Shown here piece by piece: positions 7,155 to 15,157 of a stretch of DNA of 64,000 bases; position 1 is the stretch's first letter, and each line of letters starts with the position of its first letter. The DNA is from Mariniflexile litorale (GTDB lineage: Bacteria; Bacteroidota; Bacteroidia; Flavobacteriales; Flavobacteriaceae), in contig NZ_CP155618.1 of the NCBI RefSeq assembly GCF_031128465.2, positions 4,082,501-4,146,500 of the forward strand. Reading direction: 5' to 3'. Position numbers and translations under genes: made by a program. The notes under the pieces were generated by a model. It saw only the letters and a list, made by a program, of their open reading frames with translations. It ran no database searches and was not told the DNA's origin.

Positions 7155-8765
7155 TTATTTCTTAATAAGTTTAATTGATTTTAATTCATTTGAAGATTGA
7201 AGTTTAACGATGTACATACCTTTAGAAAGGGACGAAACATTCACAATACGATTTGAGTGTGTTATCAAGGTTTTAACAACAAGTTTACCAAGAACATCAA
7301 AAATATAAAGCGATGCGAGTTCACCCGAACTTACAGTAAAATATAACTCATTGTATACGGGGTTAGGATATATTTTCAGGTTATCAGTCCCTTCATTTAA
7401 TACATCTAAACCTTTATTCATAGCTATTTCTAAATTTGGGACACCATATCCCAAAAAGTAATCAGGAGCATTATATTGTGACGCAGATTCTCGAACCAAC
7501 TGCATAATTTCTGCATTTGTTTTATTTGGTAAAGATTGCCACAAACAAATTATGCCACCTGCCACAATGGGCGAGCTAAAACTCGTTCCATTTGCGGTTG
7601 TAATTATATCATTTTCTGTAATTACAACACTAGCTTGCCCTTGTGCCACCACATCTGGTTTAAGAGTAGGTTGTGTATTATTTCCACGTGAACTAAAAGC
7701 AGCATAAGTTCCATTGGATCGTACAGCCCCAATACTGAATACACCCACAGCATCGGCTGGTGCGCCAACTATTCCCCAACTATCGTTACCAGAGTTTCCA
7801 GCTGAATTAACTATCAACATACCTTTTTCAAAAGCAATATTAGCACCTTTTGTAATAAAAGTCGTATTCCCATTCATATCGGCATTGGCATGGCTATAAT
7901 TAGGATTATCATACATTGTATATCCTAACGATGAATTTATAACATCGACTCCTAAACTATCGGCACGCTCGGCGGCTTCTACCCAATAACTTTCTTCAAC
8001 GGGATTTTCAGTAAGTCCATCTTCAGTTATAAATAAATAAAACGAAGCATCTGGTGCGGTACCTACAAATTGATTTTCAACATAACCAGCAATAGTACTT
8101 AATACCAATGTACCATGATTACTCGTCGTGTTGGTATAAACATCATTATCTCGTCCTACAAAATCGTAAGTTCCTAAAATATTATTGGCATTTCTTAGTC
8201 GTTGAAATCCTGACATGGTATTCACATTCGGGAATCCCGCATCTATAACCGCCATAGTCATACCTGTTCCTGTGTAATTAAGAAGGTGAAGTTGGTCGCC
8301 TTTAATCATCTGAACTTGGTTAGCAGCAGAACCGTAATTATAAGAAATTAACGTTTCTGTGAATTTTGATTGTTGTTTATGTTTAACTTTTTTTAAAACG
8401 TTTAAACTTTTATCGGCAAATTCTATATGGTCTACAAAAGAAAAATTAATAAGCAAATTATTTATGTTAGTTTCTGTGCCTCTTACATGCACCGCATTAA
8501 ACCATTTAGATTTTGCAAAAACACTTATGCCAGTCGCTCCTTTAAGTTGAGAAATATATGTTTCGTTTACAGGAACATCTCGAGTATCAATAACTATATT
8601 GTGCCTATTTTTTCTATCGATGGCTTTTTGAGTTAAAATAGATATGGGATTCGCAACTGAATTTGTTACATCTTGCTTATCCTTTAAATAAACCCAGGCA
8701 TCTTGTTGCGCTAGAAGAATAAATGGGGTGCACAACAATATCAAAAAAAGTCGTTTTTTTTTCAT
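7155..8765 (-). CDS. Subtilisin-like (S8) serine protease with T9SS sorting domain
   Basis: This is a secreted protein of about 536 residues. After a signal peptide (KKKRLFLILLCTPFILLAQQ) and a propeptide comes an S8 catalytic domain with the triad Asp175 (AVIDAG), His217 (NHGT) and Ser395 (GTSFSSP), plus the oxyanion Asn in NSAGNSG. The last 75 or so residues, starting LKIYPNPVYNEL and ending KSIKLIKK, are a type A sorting domain that directs export through the type IX secretion system. I start it at 8765 rather than at an in-frame ATG 33 bases upstream, since the signal peptide begins there and the longer form would overlap mnmA. It lies 26 bases after mnmA and abuts the nitronate monooxygenase gene, in one minus-strand unit. 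Confidence 0.88.
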   Translation of the reverse strand: MKKKRLFLILLCTPFILLAQQDAWVYLKDKQDVTNSVANPISILTQKAIDRKNRHNIVIDTRDVPVNETYISQLKGATGISVFAKSKWFNAVHVRGTETNINNLLINFSFVDHIEFADKSLNVLKKVKHKQQSKFTETLISYNYGSAANQVQMIKGDQLHLLNYTGTGMTMAVIDAGFPNVNTMSGFQRLRNANNILGTYDFVGRDNDVYTNTTSNHGTLVLSTIAGYVENQFVGTAPDASFYLFITEDGLTENPVEESYWVEAAERADSLGVDVINSSLGYTMYDNPNYSHANADMNGNTTFITKGANIAFEKGMLIVNSAGNSGNDSWGIVGAPADAVGVFSIGAVRSNGTYAAFSSRGNNTQPTLKPDVVAQGQASVVITENDIITTANGTSFSSPIVAGGIICLWQSLPNKTNAEIMQLVRESASQYNAPDYFLGYGVPNLEIAMNKGLDVLNEGTDNLKIYPNPVYNELYFTVSSGELASLYIFDVLGKLVVKTLITHSNRIVNVSSLSKGMYIVKLQSSNELKSIKLIKK

Positions 8766-8791
8766 TGCGAATAGGTTTAAGTTATTGCAAG

Positions 8792-9979
8792 TTAACAAAT
8801 AACTCCTGAACCTACTAACTCATCATCTAAATACCATGCTACAAATTGGCCTTCGGTTATTGCTGATTGGAATCCTTCAAATTCTACATATAAACCACTA
8901 TCTACTTTATGCAACGTAGCTTTCTCTAAAGCCTGTCTGTATCGAATTCTTGCTAATACTTGCATTGTTTCGTCTACTTGTAATGCTAAATCTTCACGTA
9001 CCCAATGCAACTCTTCGTTGGTAACAAACAATACTTTTTTATACAAACCAGGGTGTTCTTTCCCTTGACCTGTATAAATAACATTAGCATTTACATCGGT
9101 ATCAATTACAAATAAAGGTTCTATAGTACCACCAACCGCCAAACCTTTACGCTGACCTTTTGTAAAATAATGAGCTCCTTGGTGTTTGCCTACTATTTTT
9201 CCTTGATCGACTTTATATTCAATTTTTCGCGATAGATATTGTAATTTTTCTTCTTCTGAATTAAATTCAGGTTCCTCTTCATTAAAAATAGATTGTTCTT
9301 TCGGAATTTCAACAATAACACCTTCTTTCGGTTTTAATTGCTGTTGAAGAAAATCGGGCAATTTTACCTTCCCTATGAAACAAAGTCCTTGCGAATCTTT
9401 CTTTTCTGCAGTAACTAAATCGAGTTCCATGGCTATCTCTCGAACTTGTGGTTTGGTTAGTTCACCTATGGGAAATAATGATTTTGCTAATTGTTGCTGT
9501 GATAATTGACATAAAAAATACGATTGATCTTTATTATCATCTTCACCCGCTAATAGCTGATAAATTTCTTTTCCATCTTTTTCAATAACACCTTTTCTGC
9601 AATAATGCCCAGTAGCTACATAATCGGCTCCAAGTTCCAAAGCAATATTCATAAAAACATCAAATTTTATTTCTCTATTACAAAGCACATCAGGGTTTGG
9701 TGTTCTTCCTTTTTCATATTCATGAAACATATAATCGACTATACGCTCTTTATACTGCTCGCTTAAATCGACCGTTTGAAAAGGAATACCCAATTTTTCT
9801 GCAACCAACATGGCATCGTTACTATCATCCAACCAAGGACATTCGTTAGAAATTGTTACCGAATCGTCATGCCAGTTTTTCATAAACAAACCAATCACTT
9901 CATATCCTTGCTCCTTTAATAAATAGGCTGCTACGCTAGAATCTACACCACCAGAAAGTCCAATAATTACTCGTTTCAT
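8792..9979 (-). CDS. mnmA: tRNA-specific 2-thiouridylase MnmA
   Basis: The 395-residue cytoplasmic enzyme thiolates U34 of Lys, Glu and Gln tRNAs, using ATP and sulfur relayed from a cysteine desulfurase. The PP-loop GLSGGVDSS is at residues 8-16. The first catalytic cysteine lies in [12 protein letters not shown] (near residue 103) and the second in [10 protein letters not shown] (near residue 200). A C-terminal beta-barrel carries the [10 protein letters not shown] and ARIRYRQ motifs. It is somewhat longer than the roughly 360-residue norm because of a charged insert around residues 225-250. A perfect -7 element lies 21 bases upstream, so it heads the mnmA-protease-monooxygenase unit. Confidence 0.96.
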   Translation of the reverse strand: MKRVIIGLSGGVDSSVAAYLLKEQGYEVIGLFMKNWHDDSVTISNECPWLDDSNDAMLVAEKLGIPFQTVDLSEQYKERIVDYMFHEYEKGRTPNPDVLCNREIKFDVFMNIALELGADYVATGHYCRKGVIEKDGKEIYQLLAGEDDNKDQSYFLCQLSQQQLAKSLFPIGELTKPQVREIAMELDLVTAEKKDSQGLCFIGKVKLPDFLQQQLKPKEGVIVEIPKEQSIFNEEEPEFNSEEEKLQYLSRKIEYKVDQGKIVGKHQGAHYFTKGQRKGLAVGGTIEPLFVIDTDVNANVIYTGQGKEHPGLYKKVLFVTNEELHWVREDLALQVDETMQVLARIRYRQALEKATLHKVDSGLYVEFEGFQSAITEGQFVAWYLDDELVGSGVIC

Positions 9980-9999
9980 TTACTTAAAAAATTATTTTG

Positions 10000-10007
10000 C
10001 AAAGATA
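10000..10007 (-). promoter_or_regulatory. -7 promoter element of mnmA
   Basis: TATCTTTG on the minus strand matches TAnnTTTG perfectly and is followed by C, as is usual in flavobacteria. It lies about 20 bases before the mnmA ATG. Confidence 0.6.
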
Positions 10008-10089
10008 TAAATTATATACTACTAAAAGTTAACATAGAATAACCTTTCAATATTAAGCTTAATGTTTTGTTTATCGTTTTTAACAAAAA

Positions 10090-10119
10090 TTTAAACAGAA
10101 TATTTAACTTCTGTTTAAA
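10090..10119. promoter_or_regulatory. 11-bp inverted repeat, candidate operator of FAS1 gene
   Basis: TTTAAACAGAA (10090-10100) and TTCTGTTTAAA (10109-10119) form a perfect 11-bp inverted repeat with an 8-base spacer. The right arm ends eight bases before the -7 element of the FAS1 gene, so a bound dimer would cover the -33 region. Confidence 0.45.
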
Positions 10120-10126
10120 CTTTTAT

Positions 10127-10134
10127 TATATTTG
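10127..10134 (+). promoter_or_regulatory. -7 promoter element of FAS1 gene
   Basis: TATATTTG matches TAnnTTTG perfectly and lies 31 bases before the ATG at 10166. An inverted repeat occupies the expected -33 zone. Confidence 0.6.
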
Positions 10135-10165
10135 TTAAACAATAAAAATCAAAAAAAATTATATC

Positions 10166-11122
10166 ATGAAAAAATTTAAACTAATTAGTAAGATGTCATT
10201 GATGGTTTTTGCACTATTGATGATTGTATCGTGTGACGATGATGACCCTGTAAAAACACCAGAAACAATTGCAGAAATAGCCATTGCCACACCTGGTTTA
10301 GAAAGCTTAGTAACTGCATTAGATAGAGCTGGCTTAGTAAATGTCCTAAATAGTTCTGGGCAATACACCGTTTTTGCTCCAACAAACGCAGCTTTTAATA
10401 CTTTTTTATCTACAAATAATTTTGCATCTGTTAGCGATGTTCCTGTGGATGTTTTAACTCAAGTATTATTAAATCATGTAATTGCTGAAGAATTATCTTC
10501 TTCAAGCTTAACTACAGGATATAAAAATACATTAGCAACTTATTCTGATACAGATTTAAACTTGAGTATGTTTGTAAACACCACTAATGGTGTAAAATTA
10601 AATGGTGTTTCAAATGTAACAACAGCTAATATTGAGGCAACAAATGGTGTTATACATGTTGTAGATGCTGTAATTGGAATTCCTACAGTGGTAACATTTG
10701 CTACGGCAGATCCTAATTTTACAACATTAGTAAGCGCATTAACCACGCTAACTCCTAACACAGATTTTGTATCCATATTATCTGATACAGAAGAAGCTTT
10801 TACTGTTTTTGCACCTACAAACGATGCTTTTAGTGCATTATCTAGTATTCCTGAAGAGTCAACTTTAACCCAAGTATTATTACATCATGTGGTTTCTGGA
10901 AATATTCAATCTGGAGCGTTAACTCCAAACGGAAATACTGTTGCACCAAGCTTACAAGGAAATAACTTAACAATAACCTTACCTGGAACAGGATCCAATA
11001 TTGCTAACGTGACAGATGGTTCTGGAAACTCTGACATTGGAATAATTGCTGTAAATGTACAAGCGGGCAATGGCGTAATACATGTGATAAATAAAGTGGC
11101 TATACCTAATTTACAAAGTTAG
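10166..11122 (+). CDS. Fasciclin (FAS1) domain lipoprotein
   Basis: The 318-residue protein has a lipoprotein signal peptide with lipobox MIVSC (Cys23), followed by acidic residues DDDD, which favour export to the cell surface in Bacteroidota. Two FAS1 domains follow, at about residues 38-175 and 178-316. Each has the YTVFAPTNAAF-type motif in its first half and a GVIHVVDAVI/GVIHVINKV motif at its end. FAS1 domains mediate adhesion to proteins or glycans. The gene stands alone between divergent mnmA and the convergent pectate lyase, with its own promoter, a potential operator and a strong terminator. Confidence 0.92.
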   Translation: MKKFKLISKMSLMVFALLMIVSCDDDDPVKTPETIAEIAIATPGLESLVTALDRAGLVNVLNSSGQYTVFAPTNAAFNTFLSTNNFASVSDVPVDVLTQVLLNHVIAEELSSSSLTTGYKNTLATYSDTDLNLSMFVNTTNGVKLNGVSNVTTANIEATNGVIHVVDAVIGIPTVVTFATADPNFTTLVSALTTLTPNTDFVSILSDTEEAFTVFAPTNDAFSALSSIPEESTLTQVLLHHVVSGNIQSGALTPNGNTVAPSLQGNNLTITLPGTGSNIANVTDGSGNSDIGIIAVNVQAGNGVIHVINKVAIPNLQS

Positions 11123-11132
11123 TTTGGTTGGT

Positions 11133-11176
11133 TTTTTAGACAATGATTAATAGCTTTTTATAAAATTGTCTAAAAA
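11133..11176. repeat. 12-bp inverted repeat after FAS1 gene
   Basis: TTTTTAGACAAT (11133-11144) pairs perfectly with ATTGTCTAAAAA (11165-11176) across a 20-base loop. It precedes the main terminator and may stabilise the 3' end of either convergent message. Confidence 0.5.
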
Positions 11177-11178
11177 TT

Positions 11179-11213
11179 AAAAGACTTCTTAATTTCTTAA
11201 GGAGTCTTTTTTT
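11179..11213. terminator. Bidirectional terminator between FAS1 and pectate lyase genes
   Basis: A 14-bp stem (AAAAGACTTCTTAA with TTAAGGAGTCTTTT, one wobble pair) has a four-base loop and is flanked by an A run on one side and a T run on the other. It suits both the plus-strand FAS1 gene and the minus-strand pectin locus, which converge here. Confidence 0.85.
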
Positions 11214-11271
11214 ATACTTAGCTATCTGAAACCCTTTTCTTTTTTAAAATAGTATATGTCTATATTTAGGT

Positions 11272-12555
11272 TTACTTTATACCGTTAATATATGTTTCTA
11301 ACATAGTATACCCCTTTAGTGTAACTATATTTCTATCTTCTGAATTATTTTTATCTAGCTTATTTTCTTCTTCCCAATAATCTGGCATACCATCATGATC
11401 AGTATCTTTATGAGCTGGTTTATTTTTTAACACTGGCCAACCTCCTGCTTCTTGTGGATTGGCTACAAAACCATTTTTACCTTTGGTTGCAGTTCCTGTA
11501 CGAACTTCTTCTATGATACGCTGATCTATAATATCTCTTTTTGGCAAAGAACATCCAGCACTATTAAGTACAGATTTATAAGCTTCTTCTGCCGTTTCTT
11601 GGTTAATATCCATTGAAAGCCATGGTTCACTCAGCTTAAAATGATCATCTTGCTTAGTAACTCCTTTCCAATTATTTGCTGTTACATCAGGAAAACCCAC
11701 CACAAAATTTTCTGAAACCCACCACTTACCTGCATCTTCTTTCCCATTACGTGTAGAAGGATCGAGAATGCGACTTCTCACTTTTTCATGAGTACCAGGG
11801 CCTGACTTATAATAATTAGCAATCATATTTATTGTAGAAAATTGAAAACCTCTATCTGTTTGATGTTTTTCACCTCCGTAAACACTTTGATGCTGCCAGT
11901 TATAGATCACATTATTTCTAAAATCATTATAGCCACAACTAGAAGCAAAGCGGGGATTTCGCGAGATATTATGAGCAAATAAATTATGATGATACGTTCC
12001 ATAATTATTTCCCCAAATACCTCCAAACTTATGAGTATCTGAACAGGCTTCAGTAATCATACACCATTGAATTGTTATGTTTTCTCCGTGGTAAAAAGTC
12101 ATTACTTCATCTTTACTCCAACTGGCAGACACATGGTCGATAATGATATTTTTTTGATAACGACCTCCTATGGCATCATCTTTGGCTTCAGCTCTTATTC
12201 TAATGTACCGAATTATAACGTTACTTGCATTTATTTTAAGCATTCCTTTTAGTGTTATACCATCTCCGGGAGCTGTTTGTCCTGCTATGGTAATACTATC
12301 ATTTGCGACTGTAATATTAGCTTCGATAGTTCCTGAAACTCTAAAAACAATTGTTCGTGCTCCTTTTTCTTCAACAGCTGATAGAAAACTCCCAGGACCT
12401 GAACTTTCAAGATTTGTTACTTCTATTACTTTACCTCCTCTTCCTCCTGTGGTATATTTCCCATATCCTTCTGCACTTGGAAATGCAAGTTGTTGAGAAT
12501 TTGAATTAGAAGTAGAAAATATGACTGCTACAATAATTAAAAAATAATTTTTCAT
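11272..12555 (-). CDS. Pectate lyase, polysaccharide lyase family 1
   Basis: The 427-residue secreted enzyme has a signal peptide ending near residue 20 (STSNSNSQQ) and a parallel beta-helix domain beginning with FPSAEGYGKYTTGGRGG, the standard opening of Bacteroidota PL1 lyases. The block IIDHVSASWSKDE near residue 140 and the ISRNPRFASS segment near residue 198 contain the likely calcium-binding acids and catalytic arginines. Near the C-terminus, DTDHDGMPDYWE is a calcium-binding loop of the dockerin/EF-hand kind often found after PL1 domains. The family cleaves polygalacturonate by beta-elimination. It is the last gene of the pectin-type PUL, separated from the preceding gene by a large hairpin, which suggests separately tuned expression. 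Confidence 0.9.
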   Translation of the reverse strand: MKNYFLIIVAVIFSTSNSNSQQLAFPSAEGYGKYTTGGRGGKVIEVTNLESSGPGSFLSAVEEKGARTIVFRVSGTIEANITVANDSITIAGQTAPGDGITLKGMLKINASNVIIRYIRIRAEAKDDAIGGRYQKNIIIDHVSASWSKDEVMTFYHGENITIQWCMITEACSDTHKFGGIWGNNYGTYHHNLFAHNISRNPRFASSCGYNDFRNNVIYNWQHQSVYGGEKHQTDRGFQFSTINMIANYYKSGPGTHEKVRSRILDPSTRNGKEDAGKWWVSENFVVGFPDVTANNWKGVTKQDDHFKLSEPWLSMDINQETAEEAYKSVLNSAGCSLPKRDIIDQRIIEEVRTGTATKGKNGFVANPQEAGGWPVLKNKPAHKDTDHDGMPDYWEEENKLDKNNSEDRNIVTLKGYTMLETYINGIK

Positions 12556-12576
12556 AAAGTATGCTTTTAAATATTA

Positions 12577-12628
12577 AGAGCATTGTGGTTTTGTAGTTTT
12601 TCTAATAGCTACAAGACCACAATGCTCT
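12577..12628. other. 20-bp stem-loop between lipoprotein and pectate lyase genes
   Basis: AGAGCATTGTGGTTTTGTAG (12577-12596) pairs with 12609-12628 over 20 positions, with one wobble or mismatch and a 12-base loop. It lies inside the minus-strand operon, 22 bases before the pectate lyase start. The minus-strand sequence after the stem is only moderately T-rich, so it may act as a partial terminator or an RNA-stability element. Confidence 0.7.
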
Positions 12629-12661
12629 AGAATTAATAATGATTTTTTTTATTAAAATAAC

Positions 12662-13876
12662 TTATAGACCCCAAAATTTAAATTCCGCAAAGTTTCCTCT
12701 TGGTGTACTTACTTGACCTTCTATAGATTCAACAAAAACGAGTCTTATATATCTATATTTTTCTGCTGTAGGTTGAAAAACTGTAGTAAATGTAGAAGCT
12801 TCATTAGTCTCAAATCCACCCAGTTTTACCCAACCTTTTGCTGTAGCATCTGCTTCCCATACTGCTAAAGGAACATCATTAACATCAACAGTCGTTTCTC
12901 CTAATACAATATCATTAGTACCCCAAAACTGCATGATTTTTGGACTTCTTTCTCCACAACAGCCATACCTTTCATAAAGTTTAAATTCTGTTAAATTAAA
13001 TTCAAACCCCATATCAAAACTCATTACAAAGGGATATAAATCACTTTTAATATCACAACTATGCCAGTAATCACCGGTATCTGTAGTTATACCATTAAAA
13101 AGCTCGCTATAAGAGCCTCTGCTACTACAAGTTGTAGCATCGCCCGGTAATATTAAAGGTATGATTGTAGAACTTTCTATAATAAATTTTGATGGAAAAT
13201 TAAACTCTGACATCGCTTTGAAGGTTTCAAACGCTCCTTGCTCTGGATAAAAAGTGCTTTCTACTTTATACTCTGATCCTAATTGAATAGCAGGCAAAAT
13301 AGTTTCCGTTTCATTGTTTGCAACTATAACCGTTTGTGTTTCACCTGAAGCATCTACGTAAGTAAGCATTGTTTCTATAGTACCTTGGGCTGCACCTCCC
13401 CAAGTAAACTTAGTTCTATTTTTATAAACAACTACAGAACTAACACTTCTAGTAAGCAAGGTGCTTTCATACTTATTGCCATATACTTTTGTAGTAATTT
13501 CTCTTGGTATAGATGTATTTCCTGAATTATCAGTAAGAATTATTTTAAAAGTATAATTCTTTTCTTCTAATTCTAAATCTACTGAAACTTCTTCATAACC
13601 ACTACCTCTTCGTTGTATATCAAACTCTTTGTTAACACTTCCATCTAATGAAGTAATGATACCTTTATTTATTTTAGGATCACTGTTAAGTCCTACAATC
13701 AATCGTAGTTTATTATAACCATGTTTAACAATTAAAGTATCTGCTGCACCTATGTATAAGGTTTCTCCATCTTTAATAAATTCTTGATAAGTTTCTTGAG
13801 TTGTTTCGCAAGCGGCTATAGCTAAAAAGGGTATAATTAATAAATATAACCAATTTTTTATTTTATATAATTTCAT
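12662..13876 (-). CDS. PUL surface lipoprotein, DUF4998 plus discoidin-like domain
   Basis: The 404-residue protein has a lipoprotein signal with lipobox AIAAC (Cys23). Its N-terminal part (about residues 30-215) matches DUF4998 domains (DGETLYIGAADTLIVKHGYNKLRL region, then fibronectin-like strands). The C-terminal part (about 240-404) looks like an F5/8 type C/DUF5000 carbohydrate-binding domain, ending in YRYIRLVFVES and FAEFKFWGL. Its place after susCD in a PUL and its lipid anchor suggest a surface glycan-binding protein that captures pectic chains. No catalytic motif is visible. It shares the C-terminal fold with the neighbouring gene but has a different N-terminal half. Confidence 0.75.
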   Translation of the reverse strand: MKLYKIKNWLYLLIIPFLAIAACETTQETYQEFIKDGETLYIGAADTLIVKHGYNKLRLIVGLNSDPKINKGIITSLDGSVNKEFDIQRRGSGYEEVSVDLELEEKNYTFKIILTDNSGNTSIPREITTKVYGNKYESTLLTRSVSSVVVYKNRTKFTWGGAAQGTIETMLTYVDASGETQTVIVANNETETILPAIQLGSEYKVESTFYPEQGAFETFKAMSEFNFPSKFIIESSTIIPLILPGDATTCSSRGSYSELFNGITTDTGDYWHSCDIKSDLYPFVMSFDMGFEFNLTEFKLYERYGCCGERSPKIMQFWGTNDIVLGETTVDVNDVPLAVWEADATAKGWVKLGGFETNEASTFTTVFQPTAEKYRYIRLVFVESIEGQVSTPRGNFAEFKFWGL

Positions 13877-13897
13877 AATTTTAATAAGTTTTTATTA

Positions 13898-15130
13898 TTA
13901 ATCAGGACTTCCATAAACTTCAACTTCCATTAAATGTATAAACTTAGAGCTTGACCAATTAAGTTTAGTTACGAAACGAATGTATCTTATTCTGGGAGCT
14001 TGTATTGAAAATTCTACTTCTTCGCCTTGTGATGCTCTTTCATTATCTGCTGTTGTATTTTTACCGATACCTGCAGGGGTGCCTGATGGTTTTATTGTTT
14101 CACCTTCATAAAGTAACGTCCAGCCATTCTCTAATGATGCACCATTATCTGAAGGCCGTTCATCGATGCCCCAAATGTCATATATTTTAGGATTTCCATG
14201 GGCATATCCATATCCACGTTCATGTCTTTGCCACCATTTCATTCTACTTAGTTTGTGGCTTGCACCTAAATCGATGGTAAATATATGATACTTATCATTG
14301 TATGGAGGCACTAAATGACCAGGGTCTATTTGATCGGTATGCATGCCAGCATCTACTGTACTAAAATTAAATAAATTAGAAAACTTCCAACCAAAAGCCC
14401 CTGTTGTAATGTCTCCCGCTAATTTTGCTTCTTTAAAGTTTCTTCTATCATACTCTACTTCTGCAATTGGTGTGATTACCTCCTCATAGCGCTCCGTAAT
14501 ATTGTCCCAACGGTCTACTATCTCTATTGCAAAAGCTCTTGCTTCCGGTGGGAAAGATCTAAATGTATAAGTTCCTGTAGTTGCTCCTGATAAAAATAAA
14601 GATTGATTGTATACGTAGGTTCCAGTACCTGGATCTTTTACATAAAGCAAAATTTCAGCATCTATATTGTCTACGTTATCATAAAGAATTCCTACACCTC
14701 CAAATCCAGCTACTAAGTCTACTGTATTAAATAGTATATCAACTGGTGCTGCTAAAGGGTTGACTGTTACAGAAACACTTGAAGACACGTTATTACTTTT
14801 ATCTACTACCTCAAGTTTAACCTCTTGGGTACTCGTATCTCTTAAACCTTCCAAAATTACCGAGTTGTTATACACAGATGAACTTGTAGAAACTGCTTTT
14901 CCGTTTCTTTTATAAGTAGCTTTTACAAACAAAGCATTTTCAGTAGTGGGCAACTTATATTCAATTTTAGCACCCCCTGGTAAGTTAGTAACAACAGCTT
15001 CTGTTATAGGTTCTGGTATTGTACTATCAGTATACAAAGGCCCTCTCGCTTCTTCTTCACAAGAATTAAGTGCCATACATGCTACAGTAATAGTAAGAAT
15101 TTTCAAAAAAATAATTCTAAGTTTTTTCAT
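13898..15130 (-). CDS. PUL surface lipoprotein, DUF4959/DUF5000-type
   Basis: The 410-residue protein has a lipoprotein signal with lipobox ALNSC (Cys24). Domains in order are a DUF4959-like Ig/fibronectin segment (about residues 35-125), a DUF5126-like segment (about 130-225) and a C-terminal DUF5000/discoidin-like domain (about 240-410) with WWQRHERGYGYAHGNPKIYDIWG and IRYIRFVTK. This three-domain arrangement is typical of susD-linked lipoproteins in Bacteroidota PULs, which are thought to bind glycan at the surface. It lies 27 bases downstream of susD and 21 bases before the second lipoprotein gene, in one operon. Confidence 0.78.
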   Translation of the reverse strand: MKKLRIIFLKILTITVACMALNSCEEEARGPLYTDSTIPEPITEAVVTNLPGGAKIEYKLPTTENALFVKATYKRNGKAVSTSSSVYNNSVILEGLRDTSTQEVKLEVVDKSNNVSSSVSVTVNPLAAPVDILFNTVDLVAGFGGVGILYDNVDNIDAEILLYVKDPGTGTYVYNQSLFLSGATTGTYTFRSFPPEARAFAIEIVDRWDNITERYEEVITPIAEVEYDRRNFKEAKLAGDITTGAFGWKFSNLFNFSTVDAGMHTDQIDPGHLVPPYNDKYHIFTIDLGASHKLSRMKWWQRHERGYGYAHGNPKIYDIWGIDERPSDNGASLENGWTLLYEGETIKPSGTPAGIGKNTTADNERASQGEEVEFSIQAPRIRYIRFVTKLNWSSSKFIHLMEVEVYGSPD

Positions 15131-15157
15131 AATATTAAATATTTTATTGTAGATAAA

